Positions 7,358 to 15,919 are shown, counted from the stretch's first letter. The stretch: 32,920 nt of DNA from Salinarimonadaceae bacterium (GCA_007693435.1 REDO01000072.1:1-32920), one strand, 5' to 3'. Numbers and translations are program-made. Notes: generated by a model from the sequence alone, not told the origin.

Positions 7358-8239
7358 TTATTGATAATCGGGGTCGACGTCGTCGTATTGCAGATCGATC
7401 CATTCCGCTGTGAAATTCGGCTCGCGCTTCTGCAGGAAGGCGCGCGGTCCCTCGCGGGCGTCCTTGTGGAACATGAGCTCCACGTTGCACAGGATCTGCG
7501 CCTCGAGCCCCTTCACCGGATCGAGACCGAGTCCCTGGTTGCGGGCGTTCTTGATGGCGCCGATCGCCTGGGTCGGACCCTTGGCGAGCTTGGCGGCGAG
7601 CGCGTAGGTCTCGGCCTCGAGCTCCTCGTCGGGCACGACCTTGGTGACCAGGTGCAGGTCGAGCGCTTCCTTCGCGTCGATCCAGCGGCCCAGCAGCAGG
7701 AGCTCCGTAGCCTTGCCGAGGCCCACGAAGCGCGGCAGCAGATAGGCCGCGCCGCCACCGAGCCCCCGGCGCACGTAGATCGCCGCCATGCGGGTGTCGG
7801 GCGCGGCGATGCGGAAGTCGCAGGCCAGCGCGATGTCGAACCCGGCGCCGCAGGCGTAGCCGCGCATCATCGCGACGACGGGCTTGCGCAGCTGCATCAG
7901 GTCGTTGACGAGGCGCGGATAGCCCATCTTCATGCGGGTGTGGAGATCGGGCGGGCCGTATTTGAAGCGATCCTCGGGATGCAGGTCGTCGCCGGCGCAG
8001 AAGCTCGTGCCCTCGCCCTTGAGGACGAGCGCGCGCACGTCGTTGTCGCGCCGCGCGCGCTCGATCAGGTCCGCGAAGACGAGGATCATGTCGGGCAGCA
8101 GGGCGTTCAGCTTCTGCGGACGCTGAATGGTGATCGTCGCGATCCCGTCGGCCACCGAATAGCCGATCGAGGGATGGGAGGATTTGTCGATTTCGGCGCC
8201 GGCCGAACCGGTCAGGGCTTCTTGCGATGACGTCGCCAT
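7358..8239 (-). CDS. Enoyl-CoA hydratase/isomerase-like protein (second crotonase)
   Basis: This 293-residue crotonase-fold protein carries an N-terminal extension of about 25 residues. Oxyanion-hole segments are SFCAGDDLHP and MRGYACGAGFDIALACDFRIA. Opposite the first catalytic Glu of hydratases (the GQPE position) it has a non-acidic AAIYVRRG stretch, while the second Glu is present in GKATELLLLG. A normal two-Glu hydration is therefore doubtful; an isomerase, lyase or hydrolase reaction is more likely, as in other divergent crotonases. It ends with the family's typical RAFLQKREPNF motif. The ATG at 8239 follows AAGGGAACG. It is transcribed alone, divergent from the iclR-type gene, from the promoter at 8284-8312. 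Confidence 0.86.
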   Translation of the reverse strand: MATSSQEALTGSAGAEIDKSSHPSIGYSVADGIATITIQRPQKLNALLPDMILVFADLIERARRDNDVRALVLKGEGTSFCAGDDLHPEDRFKYGPPDLHTRMKMGYPRLVNDLMQLRKPVVAMMRGYACGAGFDIALACDFRIAAPDTRMAAIYVRRGLGGGAAYLLPRFVGLGKATELLLLGRWIDAKEALDLHLVTKVVPDEELEAETYALAAKLAKGPTQAIGAIKNARNQGLGLDPVKGLEAQILCNVELMFHKDAREGPRAFLQKREPNFTAEWIDLQYDDVDPDYQ

Positions 8240-8264
8240 GGTCAGCGTTCCCTTTGTATTACGA

Positions 8265-8319
8265 TTATAGATATTGCATAGTGATAGTATCGCTCCGAAT
8301 ATGGGTCGTCAATATCATT
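8265..8319. promoter_or_regulatory. Divergent control region: crotonase promoter and two operator copies
   Basis: On the minus strand TTGACG (8312-8307), a 17-bp spacer and TACTAT (8289-8284) form the crotonase promoter. The motif TATCACTATGCAATATCT (minus, 8286-8269) begins inside that -10 and covers the start site. A weaker plus-strand copy, TATGGGTCGTCAATATCA (8300-8317), overlaps the -35 box. Both lie upstream of the iclR-type gene, so the region suits autoregulation plus control of the crotonase. Confidence 0.6.
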
Positions 8320-8384
8320 CTTGGAATTGTCTAGACGCGTCGGAGCCGTTACGAGCAAATGAATGCAACGGTTAGGGGGGCATA

Positions 8385-9197
8385 ATGCGCGCAGGTAGAT
8401 CGGAATCGTCGGAGGCCGCCTGGTTCGTCTCTTCCGTCGAGAAGGCCTTCCTCATCCTGCGCGCCTTCGAGGCGCACGAGCGCAGCCTCAGCCTGACGGA
8501 GATCGCGGAGATCACGCAGCTCGACAAGAGCTCCGTACAGCGCTTCACCTATACGCTTGCGGCGCTCGGCTATCTGCACAAGGACAAGGACGCGCGCCGC
8601 TACACGATCTCGCCCAAGATCATGAGTCTGGGCATGATCTACCTGCGCACCGACCCGATCGTGGTGCGCGCGCGGCACGTGCTCTACGAACTCAACAAGT
8701 CGCTTGAAGTGACCTCGAACCTCGCAGAGCTGGACGGGACGGACGTCATCTACGTCGTGCGCTTTCCCAGCCGCAAGACCGTCACGGTCGACGTCGTTCT
8801 CGGCATGCGCCGCCCCGCCTTTTGCATGGCGAGCGGCCGCGCGATCCTCGCCACGCGCTCGGACGACGAGGTGCGCGACATCCTGGAGCGCTCGAACCGC
8901 GTGGCCTACACGGCCCACACCAAGACCGACATCTCCGAGATCATGGACGAGATCCACAAGACGCGGGCCCGCGGCTACGCGCTGACGGAGCAGGAGACGG
9001 TGATGGGCGACATCTCCGTCGCGGCGCCCGTGCGCCGGCCGGACGGGACATGCACGGCCGCCATCAATTTCTCCGTTTCGACGGCCGACTGGGATGCGGA
9101 GCGGGCCGTCAAACAGTTCAGCCCCGTCGTGATCGAGGCGGCGCGCGCCGTGTCCGGCACGAGCGAGCTGCGCCCCTTCACATTCGGCGATAACTGA
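8385..9197 (+). CDS. IclR-family transcriptional regulator
   Basis: This 270-residue protein has the two-domain IclR layout. An N-terminal winged helix-turn-helix spans about residues 14-75 (SSVEKAFLILRAFE, LSLTEIAEITQLDKSSVQRF, LAALGYLHKD), followed by a C-terminal effector-binding domain of about residues 85-260. The latter shows ISPKIMSLG, the PAFCMASGRAILA segment, RARGYALTEQE and ISVAAPVRRPDG. Such proteins sense small carboxylates or aromatic acids and repress or activate nearby catabolic genes. The ATG at 8385 has AGGGGGG upstream. Its location in the middle of five transcription units that share one promoter motif makes it the best candidate to bind that motif. The effector is unknown. 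Confidence 0.92.
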   Translation: MRAGRSESSEAAWFVSSVEKAFLILRAFEAHERSLSLTEIAEITQLDKSSVQRFTYTLAALGYLHKDKDARRYTISPKIMSLGMIYLRTDPIVVRARHVLYELNKSLEVTSNLAELDGTDVIYVVRFPSRKTVTVDVVLGMRRPAFCMASGRAILATRSDDEVRDILERSNRVAYTAHTKTDISEIMDEIHKTRARGYALTEQETVMGDISVAAPVRRPDGTCTAAINFSVSTADWDAERAVKQFSPVVIEAARAVSGTSELRPFTFGDN

Positions 9198-9198
9198 A

Positions 9199-9219
9199 CG
9201 CGCCGGACGGCCCGGCGCG
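9199..9219. terminator. Bidirectional terminator hairpin between iclR-type gene and permease gene
   Basis: CGCGCCGG (9199-9206) and CCGGCGCG (9212-9219) form a perfect 8-bp stem with a 5-base loop, in the 32-bp gap between two convergent stop codons. It can serve both strands, though no long T-run is present. Confidence 0.6.
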
Positions 9220-9229
9220 CTCAGCGAGT

Positions 9230-10963
9230 CTATTTCCTGTCGAAGCTGCGGCGCGAGAACCGCATCGCCAGCAGCACGATCGTCGACGTGATGACGGTGA
9301 AGGAGAAGGCCAGCGCCGCGAGGTTTCCGAAGCTGCCCTGCTCCCAGATGTCGATGATGACGAAGCCCACGACCGGCGTGCGCACGCTCGCCAGCAGCGC
9401 CGAAGCCGTCAGCTCGCTCGACATCAGCACGAAGAGCAGGGCCCAGCCGGAAATGAGGCCCGGCAGGATCAGCGGCAGCACGACGCGCCGGAACGTGTAG
9501 CCCTGCGTCGCGCCCGAGATCGACGACGCTTCGAGCAGATCGCGGCCGACCTGCGAGACCGACGCGCCGGCGACGATCGAGGCCTCCGGCAGGTAGATCA
9601 CGATATAGACGATGAAGAGCAGGATCAGCGTGCCCGACAGGTAGAAGGGCGCGCCGGCGAAGGCGATCAGGAAGCCGACGCCGATGACGATGTGCGACAG
9701 GGCGGCGGGGAACTTCGTCACGCCGTCGACGATCCTGCCGATCGCCTTGGGAGCGCTCAGGACGTAGAGCGCCATGATCGCGGCGATGACGATGCCGACG
9801 AGTCCGCCCACGACGCCGAGCCCGATGCTGTTCTGCATCGCGTTGCGCGTCATCGGGCGGTCGATGAGGATCTGGTAGTGCCGCAGCGTGAACGTGCTCG
9901 GATCGATCTCGGGGCGCCAGAAGGGCTGCAGCGACACGACGACGAGCGCCAGGAGCGGCAGCACCGAGGTGCAGGCGATGTAGAACAGCATCAGCCCGCG
10001 CGCCGGCCATTTCCAGGCTCCGAGCTCCACCGTGACGTGGCGCGCGCTCTTGCCGCCGATGGTGGCGAAGTTGCCCGCCGCCATGATCCGCCGCTGGATG
10101 ATCCAGACGGTGGCGATCGCCACCATCAGGAACAGGCTGAGCACCATCGCGAGATCGGTGCGCGCCGGATACTCGAAGGTGAGCGAGCGCAGGATGCGCA
10201 CCGACAGGATGTCGATCCCTGCCCGGTTCGCGATCACGACCGGGATGGAGTAGAGCGACAGGCCCGTGATCACCACGAGGAGCGAAGCGCCGATCAGAGC
10301 CGGCTTGATCGCGGGCAGGCTGACCTTGCGCAAGGTGGTGAGCATGGTCGCGCCGGACAGTCGCGAGGCCTCCTCCAGCGCCGGATCGACGTTGCGGAAG
10401 GCGGCGGCGACGATCAGATAGACGTATGGCACGAAATACAGCGCGTAGACGAAGATGACCCCCGCCCAGGAGGTCACCGAAATCTGAATGTCCCAGCCCA
10501 TCTGGCCGACGGTGGCGCGCAGCGCCGCGTTGATGAAGCCGGCGCCGGGCGAAGCGAGGAAGATCCAGCCGATCGCCATGGCGACGGTCGGCACGATGAG
10601 GGGGACGATCGGCATGATGTCGCCGATGATCCCGAGCCGCGCGTCGGTGCGTTCGTTGAGCCATGCGAAGACGGAGGCCGTCACGATCGCGAAGAACCCG
10701 CCGCCGATCACGGCGAAGACGGTGTTCATGATCGTCTGCAGAACCCAGGGCGACGACATGACCTCGCGGAAAGCGGTCGTCTGCGGCACCCCGCCCGGAA
10801 AGAACACCCTCGCTATCATCAGGATCGCCGGATAGGCGACGAGCAGGACGATCGTCAGCGCGATCAGGGCGGAGAGGATCTGGAAGATCGAGAAATTCTG
10901 ACGCCGGATAAAGTCGAGCACGCCGTTCGAGCGCGTTGTCACGGTTGCCTCAGCCAGGGACAT
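9230..10963 (-). CDS. ABC transporter permease, fused two-domain (FbpB/ThiP class)
   Basis: This 577-residue inner-membrane protein contains two homologous permease halves of about six membrane helices each, the arrangement of ferric-iron, thiamine and 2-aminoethylphosphonate importers. Each half has the cytoplasmic EAA loop that docks the ATPase: LEEASRLSGA near residue 196 and LLEASSISGA near residue 478. The first helix lies in ALIALTIVLLVAYPAILM. The ATG at 10963 is preceded by GGAGACGGAC. It is the last gene of the operon solute-binding protein (12436-13485), ATPase (11051-12295), permease. The substrate is unknown; the catabolic surroundings make an organic acid or phosphonate as likely as iron. 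Confidence 0.9.
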   Translation of the reverse strand: MSLAEATVTTRSNGVLDFIRRQNFSIFQILSALIALTIVLLVAYPAILMIARVFFPGGVPQTTAFREVMSSPWVLQTIMNTVFAVIGGGFFAIVTASVFAWLNERTDARLGIIGDIMPIVPLIVPTVAMAIGWIFLASPGAGFINAALRATVGQMGWDIQISVTSWAGVIFVYALYFVPYVYLIVAAAFRNVDPALEEASRLSGATMLTTLRKVSLPAIKPALIGASLLVVITGLSLYSIPVVIANRAGIDILSVRILRSLTFEYPARTDLAMVLSLFLMVAIATVWIIQRRIMAAGNFATIGGKSARHVTVELGAWKWPARGLMLFYIACTSVLPLLALVVVSLQPFWRPEIDPSTFTLRHYQILIDRPMTRNAMQNSIGLGVVGGLVGIVIAAIMALYVLSAPKAIGRIVDGVTKFPAALSHIVIGVGFLIAFAGAPFYLSGTLILLFIVYIVIYLPEASIVAGASVSQVGRDLLEASSISGATQGYTFRRVVLPLILPGLISGWALLFVLMSSELTASALLASVRTPVVGFVIIDIWEQGSFGNLAALAFSFTVITSTIVLLAMRFSRRSFDRK

Positions 10964-11050
10964 GTCCGTCTCCGAAATCTGCCGCGCTCGGCGCGAACCG
11001 GGAAGTCCGACGGCCGTCTGACGACGACCGGCGGAGGTCTGCGAACCGGA

Positions 11051-12295
11051 TCAGGGGGCTGCCGGGGTCGATGTCCCGAACGCCGCCGATCCGCCGTCGG
11101 TCGTCTCCACATCGGCGGCTGCGCTGTGCACGAGGAAGCGCAGCAGGCCGGGACTGACCGACCACCAGGCGGTGGCCCCTTCCTCGATGCTGGATATGCT
11201 CGGAATCCAGGACCTGATGCGTTCCTCGCCCATACGCAGGATGTATTCCGTGTGCGATCCCAGGAAAACGCGCGATTCGACGATGCTCTCGAAGCTGTTC
11301 GTTTCGTCCGCCGGCGGCGCCGGATGCACGAGGATGGATTCGGGCCGCGCCAGGAGCAGCGCGTATGCCTCCGGCGCAGGGACCGGCGCGCCCAGCATGG
11401 CGCCCGAAGCTGCGTCGACCGTGAAATCCGCGAACGGCGCCGAAAAGCTGACTCTGGAGCCCTCAATCTTGGTCACGCGACCGCGCCAGATGTTCGCGTT
11501 CCCGATGAAGGTGCCCACATAATCCGTATAGGGCAGGTTATAGACGTCCTCGGCCGTGCCGATCTGTTCGATCACGCCGTTGCCGAGCACGGCGATGCGG
11601 TCCGCCAGCGCCATCGCCTCGCTCTGGTCGTGGGTGACGTAGAGCGCGGTGAAACGCAGTTCGCGCTGCATGCGCCGGATCTCGAGGCGCAGTTGCTCGC
11701 GCACCTTGGCGTCGACGTTCGAGAGAGGCTCGTCGAACAGCACGACGCCGGTCTTCCCGACGACCGCGCGCGCGAGCGCCACGCGCTGCTGCTGTCCGCC
11801 GGAGATCTGGCCGGGATACTGCTTCGTGAGATGGCCGAGGCCGACCGTTTCGAGCGCTTCGACGGCGCGGGAGACGACTTCCCTGTCGGGAAGTCCGCGC
11901 GTGCGCAGCGGGTAGGCCACGTTTTCAAGCACCGTCATATGCGGCCAGAGCGCGTAGGACTGGAAAACCATGCTGACGGGCCGCTTGTTCGGCGGCAGGT
12001 TCACTCCCCTGCGCGAACAGAAGACCAGCTGGTCGTTGATGTGGATCTCGCCTTCGTCGGGCTTCTCCAGCCCTGCGACGCAGCGCAGGAGCGTGGTCTT
12101 GCCGCAGCCGCTGGGGCCGAGAAGGACGACGATCTCGTCCTCGGCCACGTCGAGCGTGACGTTGTTGACGGGAATGATCTCGCCCTGTCCGCCATGGCGC
12201 TGGAACTTTTTGGTGAGCCCCTTCACCCTGATCCTGACGGGCGCTTCCGAGAGAACGGGTTCCACGGGGGCTTCTTCGATTCTCTGAGGGATCAT
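11051..12295 (-). CDS. ABC transporter ATP-binding protein (FbpC/PotA class)
   Basis: This 414-residue protein is the ATPase of the importer. The nucleotide domain shows Walker A GPSGCGKTT (about residues 61-69), the Q-loop MVFQSYALWPHMT, signature ISGGQQQRVALARA, Walker B VVLFDEPLSNVDAK and the switch His in YVTHDQSEAMALADR. The C-terminal part, from about residue 255, is a TOBE-type regulatory region as in FbpC, PotA and MalK; it is longer than usual and ends in a low-complexity GTSTPAAP tail. GGAGG lies 5 bp before the ATG. It forms a homodimer on the cytoplasmic side of the fused permease. Confidence 0.92.
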   Translation of the reverse strand: MIPQRIEEAPVEPVLSEAPVRIRVKGLTKKFQRHGGQGEIIPVNNVTLDVAEDEIVVLLGPSGCGKTTLLRCVAGLEKPDEGEIHINDQLVFCSRRGVNLPPNKRPVSMVFQSYALWPHMTVLENVAYPLRTRGLPDREVVSRAVEALETVGLGHLTKQYPGQISGGQQQRVALARAVVGKTGVVLFDEPLSNVDAKVREQLRLEIRRMQRELRFTALYVTHDQSEAMALADRIAVLGNGVIEQIGTAEDVYNLPYTDYVGTFIGNANIWRGRVTKIEGSRVSFSAPFADFTVDAASGAMLGAPVPAPEAYALLLARPESILVHPAPPADETNSFESIVESRVFLGSHTEYILRMGEERIRSWIPSISSIEEGATAWWSVSPGLLRFLVHSAAADVETTDGGSAAFGTSTPAAP

Positions 12296-12393
12296 GTCGC
12301 CTCCAGTATCCGAACGCCGTCGACGAGGCGCTGATCGCAGTTGGTGTCGTCGTCTCGTGTTGCGCGTCGATCTGCGAGATCGCCGGAAGATAA

Positions 12394-12420
12394 GGGGCCG
12401 GCGACGATCGCGCCGGCCCC
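12394..12420 (-). terminator. Intercistronic GC hairpin behind the solute-binding-protein gene
   Basis: GGGGCCGGCG (12394-12403) and CGCCGGCCCC (12411-12420) form a perfect 10-bp stem with a 7-base loop. It starts 15 bp after the stop of the binding-protein gene. On the transcribed strand TTATCTT follows, so it may act as a partial terminator or as an mRNA 3'-end protector that raises binding-protein output over ATPase and permease. Confidence 0.65.
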
Positions 12421-12435
12421 CCGTTTTCTGGGCGA

Positions 12436-13485
12436 TCAGTTAAGGCCGAGACGGCTGAGCATTTCGGCGCGGCGCTCGGCGGAGATCTCCTGCTCCGCGG
12501 GAACGTAGGCGTCGCTCGGAGGCGGGCAGCCGTCGTAATCCGTCAGGAAGACGGAAGCCGCGCCGCTCATCGAGCAGTTGGTCTTCTGCGCGTCCTCGGT
12601 GAGGAACCACGCGAAGAAGACCTTCGCCGCGTTCGGATTGGGCGCGTTCACCGGGATGCCCCAGGAATGCTGCGGGCCGTGCGCGGGCACATCCGAATGT
12701 TGCTGGGGCAACGAGACGCCGATCGGCGCGCCCTGCTCCATATAGGGCTTGGCGTGCGAGAAGGGCGGCGGCACGACGACGAGGTGCCCCCCGGCTGAAA
12801 CCTGCTGCACGCCCTGCGTGCCGCCCTCGACCAGCGTGAAGTTCTGCTCCCTCAGAGCCGTCGTGAATTCCGGCCCGTAGGTCTCCTCCATCAGATAAAG
12901 CCACGACATGTAGGTGCTGGAGGCGCGCGGATCGACGAGCATCCCCTTGTCCTTGAAAACGGGCTTGAGGATGTCGTCCCAGGTCTTGGGAACGTCGTCA
13001 CCCGTCACCATGGAGTTGTTGTAGGCGATGACCTGGATCCCCTGCTGCTGATTGAGGTAGTGGCCCTTGATCGCGCTTTGCGGCCACTGCGCGAGCAGCG
13101 GAAGATCCTCGGCCGTCAGCTGGATGAAGAGTTCGGGCTGCTCTTCGAAAGTCCTGATCGATGCGAAGTTCAAGATATCCGGCGTGTGCACGTTCACAGA
13201 GATTTCCTGCGCGTAACGGTTCTGCAGCGGCCCTGTCGCAAGGCGGAGCATGTCCACCTCGATACCGGGAACGGCCGCCCGAAACTGCGAGATTTTCTCC
13301 TCCATGACGGCGGCGGCCAGGGTGGTGTAGATCGTCAGGCGACCCTCCTGGAGCGCGCCCTGCATCACCTCGTCGCTGACGTCGATCTTGTTGCGATCGG
13401 CGAGAGCTTGACCCGACGCCAGCATGACCGCCGAAAGCGCGATCGCGCTGCAGAAACCCCCAATGCCGTTTTTTAGAATACTCAT
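12436..13485 (-). CDS. ABC transporter extracellular solute-binding protein (family 1, FbpA-like)
   Basis: This 349-residue periplasmic protein begins with a clear signal peptide (about residues 1-29, cleaved after ASGQALA). The body resembles FbpA/AfuA-type binding proteins: EGRLTIYTTLAAAVMEEKISQF near the N-terminus, LNFASIRTFEE, IQVIAYNNSMV, PKTWDDILKPVFKDK, and WGIPVNAPNPNAAKVFFAWFLT. The adjacent Tyr pair that holds iron in FbpA is not evident, so iron is not assured as substrate. Two Cys residues near the C-terminus (TNCSMSG and YDGCPPP) could form a disulfide. AAAGGAGGG lies 8 bp before the ATG, a very strong ribosome site. It is first in the operon and followed by a strong hairpin. 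Confidence 0.9.
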   Translation of the reverse strand: MSILKNGIGGFCSAIALSAVMLASGQALADRNKIDVSDEVMQGALQEGRLTIYTTLAAAVMEEKISQFRAAVPGIEVDMLRLATGPLQNRYAQEISVNVHTPDILNFASIRTFEEQPELFIQLTAEDLPLLAQWPQSAIKGHYLNQQQGIQVIAYNNSMVTGDDVPKTWDDILKPVFKDKGMLVDPRASSTYMSWLYLMEETYGPEFTTALREQNFTLVEGGTQGVQQVSAGGHLVVVPPPFSHAKPYMEQGAPIGVSLPQQHSDVPAHGPQHSWGIPVNAPNPNAAKVFFAWFLTEDAQKTNCSMSGAASVFLTDYDGCPPPSDAYVPAEQEISAERRAEMLSRLGLN

Positions 13486-13800
13486 GGTGTGACCCTCCTT
13501 TATTGCTTCCCCTCGGGGCCGTTCCCGGCTCTTTGAGTTCTCGGAAACGATGAATGCGCAGCGGCGCCGAACGCCGCAGACGCGATGAAACTCCCCAGTC
13601 CGGCGGCGGGCGGTTGACGGCCTCTCCCGCCGAGTTCCCGCATCCGTTCGTCATTTGACGCTGCAGATTCTCCGTTCCGCCATGCGGATTGGAGACGCAC
13701 GGACGCCCAAGGCGCCGACCGCAGCGCGTTAGCTCAAAAAGTATTGGTATGCGATAGACGCCAACGAAATATGATACAAAAGAGCACGCCTGTCAAACGC
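13486..13800 (-). promoter_or_regulatory. Promoter, operator and long leader of the ABC importer operon
   Basis: This 315-bp stretch has no convincing gene. On the minus strand TTGACA (13796-13791), a 17-bp spacer and CATATT (13773-13768) form a good promoter beginning just behind the thioesterase stop. A copy of the shared motif, TATCGCATACCAATACTT (13756-13739), lies about 12 bp downstream of the -10, where a bound regulator would block transcription. The start site would be near 13761, leaving an unusually long leader of about 275 nt before the binding-protein ATG. I see no recognisable riboswitch or leader peptide in it. Confidence 0.55.
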
Positions 13801-14229
13801 TCAGAGGGCGCTCCCGACCTCGGTTCTGCGCGCCTTGAAGATCATCTGCGCCCTCGCCACGACCGCGCCATCGACGATCAGCCGCCCCTCGACGAAAGTC
13901 ATGGAGCGCGTCGCCTCGACGATTTCGTGGGCGAATTCGATGAAGTCGCCGACCCGCACCGGCCGCAGGAACACGGTCGAGATCTGCACGGTGACATGCG
14001 CGCCGCCCCGCGTATCGTGGACGAACGAGCCGAGCACCTCGTCGAACAGCGCCGTGATCGCGCCGCCATGCACGACGCCCGCCTCATTGACGAGCCGCTC
14101 ATCGGCCACCATGCCGTAAACGACGCGATCGCCCGAGCGCCGCCGGCTCAACGCGCCGAGCAGGCCGCCGAAAGCGCTGCGGATCGCGGGCGGCGGCGCT
14201 TCGCGGGAGGAATCGTCGGGCTTGTCCAT
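13801..14229 (-). CDS. Hotdog-fold thioesterase (PaaI family)
   Basis: This 142-residue protein hydrolyses acyl-CoA thioesters in the cytoplasm. The PaaI signature is visible at residues 51-67: GVVHGGAITALFDEVLG, with His54-Gly-Gly and the catalytic acidic residue in FDEV. Strands typical of the hotdog fold follow (HVTVQISTVFLRPVRVGDFIEFAHEIVE). About 30 N-terminal residues precede the domain. The ATG lies 55 bp after the stop of the acyl-CoA ligase, so both are probably one transcript. Its job may be to release CoA from dead-end intermediates of the pathway or to hydrolyse a specific product. Confidence 0.88.
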   Translation of the reverse strand: MDKPDDSSREAPPPAIRSAFGGLLGALSRRRSGDRVVYGMVADERLVNEAGVVHGGAITALFDEVLGSFVHDTRGGAHVTVQISTVFLRPVRVGDFIEFAHEIVEATRSMTFVEGRLIVDGAVVARAQMIFKARRTEVGSAL

Positions 14230-14284
14230 GGCGTGGCGCCTTTTCTGTCGTGGGATTGCGACGCTGGTCGTCCCTTCTGCGGGG

Positions 14285-15919
14285 TCAGAGCCAGGCGCCG
14301 CTGAGCCGGTCCCAGCTTCCCTGTCGAAGGTCGGCCCGCTCCTGAGCGAGCGCGGGTTTGCGCACCTTGCCGCTCGTCGAGCGCGGCAGCGGCGCCTCGC
14401 GATATTCGATGAAGCGCGGTGTCTTGAAGGCGGCGAGGCGGCGGCTGCAATGCTCGATGACGGCTTCGGGAGGCACGTCGCGCAACGTCTTGCCGGGCTC
14501 GAGCACGATATAGGCCTTGACCTCCTCGCCCCGCGCGGCGTCGGGAACGGGCAGCACCGCCGCCTCGGCGACGCCCGGCACGAGGAGGAGGGCGGCCTCC
14601 ACCTCCGTGGCCGAGATGTTCTCGCCGGCGCGCCTGATCATCTCCTTGATCCGGCCGTGAATGGTCACGAACCCGTCGGCGTCCCGACTGGCGAGGTCGC
14701 CCGAACGGAACCAGTCGCCGTGGAAGGCCGCCTTCGTCGCGTCGGGCTTGCGGTAATAGCCCAGGAACAGGCCCGGACCGCGGATCAGCAATTCGCCCTT
14801 CTCGCCGTCGGGAACGTCGTCGCCTTCCGGATCGGCGATCCGGACCTCGCGGAACGGTCCCGCGATCCCGCAGGAGCCCGATCCGACGAATTCGGCGGCC
14901 TCGATGGGCATCATCAGCCCGACGCCGATCTCCGTCATTCCGAAGGCCGCACGCGCGGGAAAGCCGTAGCGCTCTTCGAGTTCGCGATGCAGTTCGGCGC
15001 GATGAATGGCGAGATTGCCGCGCACGAGAGAAAGCGGGCCGTGATCCTCCGCGCGCGGCCGGCGCGCCATGGCGTCCATGGGAAACCAGCAGAACTCGAT
15101 CTCGTATGCGCGCAGCCAGTCGGTGAATTGCGTGAGGCTCAGATAGGGGGCGACATAGTGCGTGGCGCGCTGGAAGAACGCCATCAGCATCAGCCATTGC
15201 GGCGTCATGTAGAAGAAGGGATTGCCGGAGAGGATGCGGCGGTAGCGCAACCCGTCGCTCGCCGCGTAGGCCTTGGCGCAGGCGAGCCAGTATCTCTGGG
15301 TCAGCAGACAGCCCTTCGGCAGACCCGTCGTCCCGGAGGTGTACTGAACGTTGAGCACGTCGTCGAGGCCGGGCTCAGCCTCGGGCGTGAAGCCGGAAGA
15401 GGAGCCGGCGACGAGTTCCGCCCAGCGCACGCGTTCGTCGGCGCCGGGATCGCCGATCACGACGACGGCCCGCAGCCCCGCGATCGTCTCGCCGATCTCG
15501 TCGAGCAACGGCAGGAAGCTCTCGTGGATCACGAGATGCGTCGCGTCGCCGTCGGTCAGGAGGTAGTCCAGCTCGAACGCCGTGTAACGGACATTGACCG
15601 GGATCATCACGGCCCCGATCGCCGCCAGCGCCAGCCAGGTCGTCGGCATTTCGAGAATGTTGGGCGCCATGACCGCGACATGGCCGCCATGAGTGACCCC
15701 GATGCGCCGAAGGCCGTTGGCGAGACGCTCCACGTCTTCGAGAAGCGCCGCGTAGCTGCGCTCGGTTCCCGTTTCGATGAAATGGAGGGCCGGGGCGTCG
15801 CCCGCTTCCGAAGCCGCCTCGCGCAGGAGCGCCATGACGTTCGCCGGCAGGGGCTCGGCCGAGACGCGCCGATAGCGCTCGCGCGCCGCTTCAAGCCATG
15901 GATACTTCGCGCCCGCCAT
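14285..15919 (-). CDS. AMP-forming acyl-CoA synthetase (ANL superfamily, CaiC/FadD-like)
   Basis: This 544-residue enzyme activates a carboxylic acid with ATP and CoA. The AMP-binding P-loop YTSGTTGLPKG is at residues 193-203, the A5 motif FGMTE at 326-330, and the hinge and C-terminal motifs are GDWFRSGDLASRD, GRIKEMIRRAGENIS and PRSTSGKVRK, whose Lys is the adenylation lysine. The frame is open far upstream on this strand, but the ATG at 15919 gives normal family length, starts the N-terminal domain and follows GGCGGAGCGAGGC. It is followed by the thioesterase gene and is divergent from the Rossmann-fold gene at 16055. The substrate is unknown; carnitine-CoA-ligase-like and medium-chain or aromatic acid ligases are the nearest types. 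Confidence 0.9.
   Translation of the reverse strand: MAGAKYPWLEAARERYRRVSAEPLPANVMALLREAASEAGDAPALHFIETGTERSYAALLEDVERLANGLRRIGVTHGGHVAVMAPNILEMPTTWLALAAIGAVMIPVNVRYTAFELDYLLTDGDATHLVIHESFLPLLDEIGETIAGLRAVVVIGDPGADERVRWAELVAGSSSGFTPEAEPGLDDVLNVQYTSGTTGLPKGCLLTQRYWLACAKAYAASDGLRYRRILSGNPFFYMTPQWLMLMAFFQRATHYVAPYLSLTQFTDWLRAYEIEFCWFPMDAMARRPRAEDHGPLSLVRGNLAIHRAELHRELEERYGFPARAAFGMTEIGVGLMMPIEAAEFVGSGSCGIAGPFREVRIADPEGDDVPDGEKGELLIRGPGLFLGYYRKPDATKAAFHGDWFRSGDLASRDADGFVTIHGRIKEMIRRAGENISATEVEAALLLVPGVAEAAVLPVPDAARGEEVKAYIVLEPGKTLRDVPPEAVIEHCSRRLAAFKTPRFIEYREAPLPRSTSGKVRKPALAQERADLRQGSWDRLSGAWL

Noticed and set aside
9692-12334. An 880-codon open frame on the plus strand, antisense to the ABC permease and ATPase genes
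   Set aside because: It runs opposite genes with clear motifs, its translation is Arg/Asp/His/Gly-rich low-complexity sequence, and it comes from the high G/C third positions of the real genes.
9230-13485. Firm assignment of the ABC importer to ferric iron
   Set aside because: The architecture fits the iron class, but the iron-binding Tyr pair is not evident in the binding protein and the neighbours are catabolic, so the substrate is left open.
13724-13742. A tRNA-like GTTAGCTCA string
   Set aside because: No cloverleaf, T-arm or acceptor stem can be formed around it.
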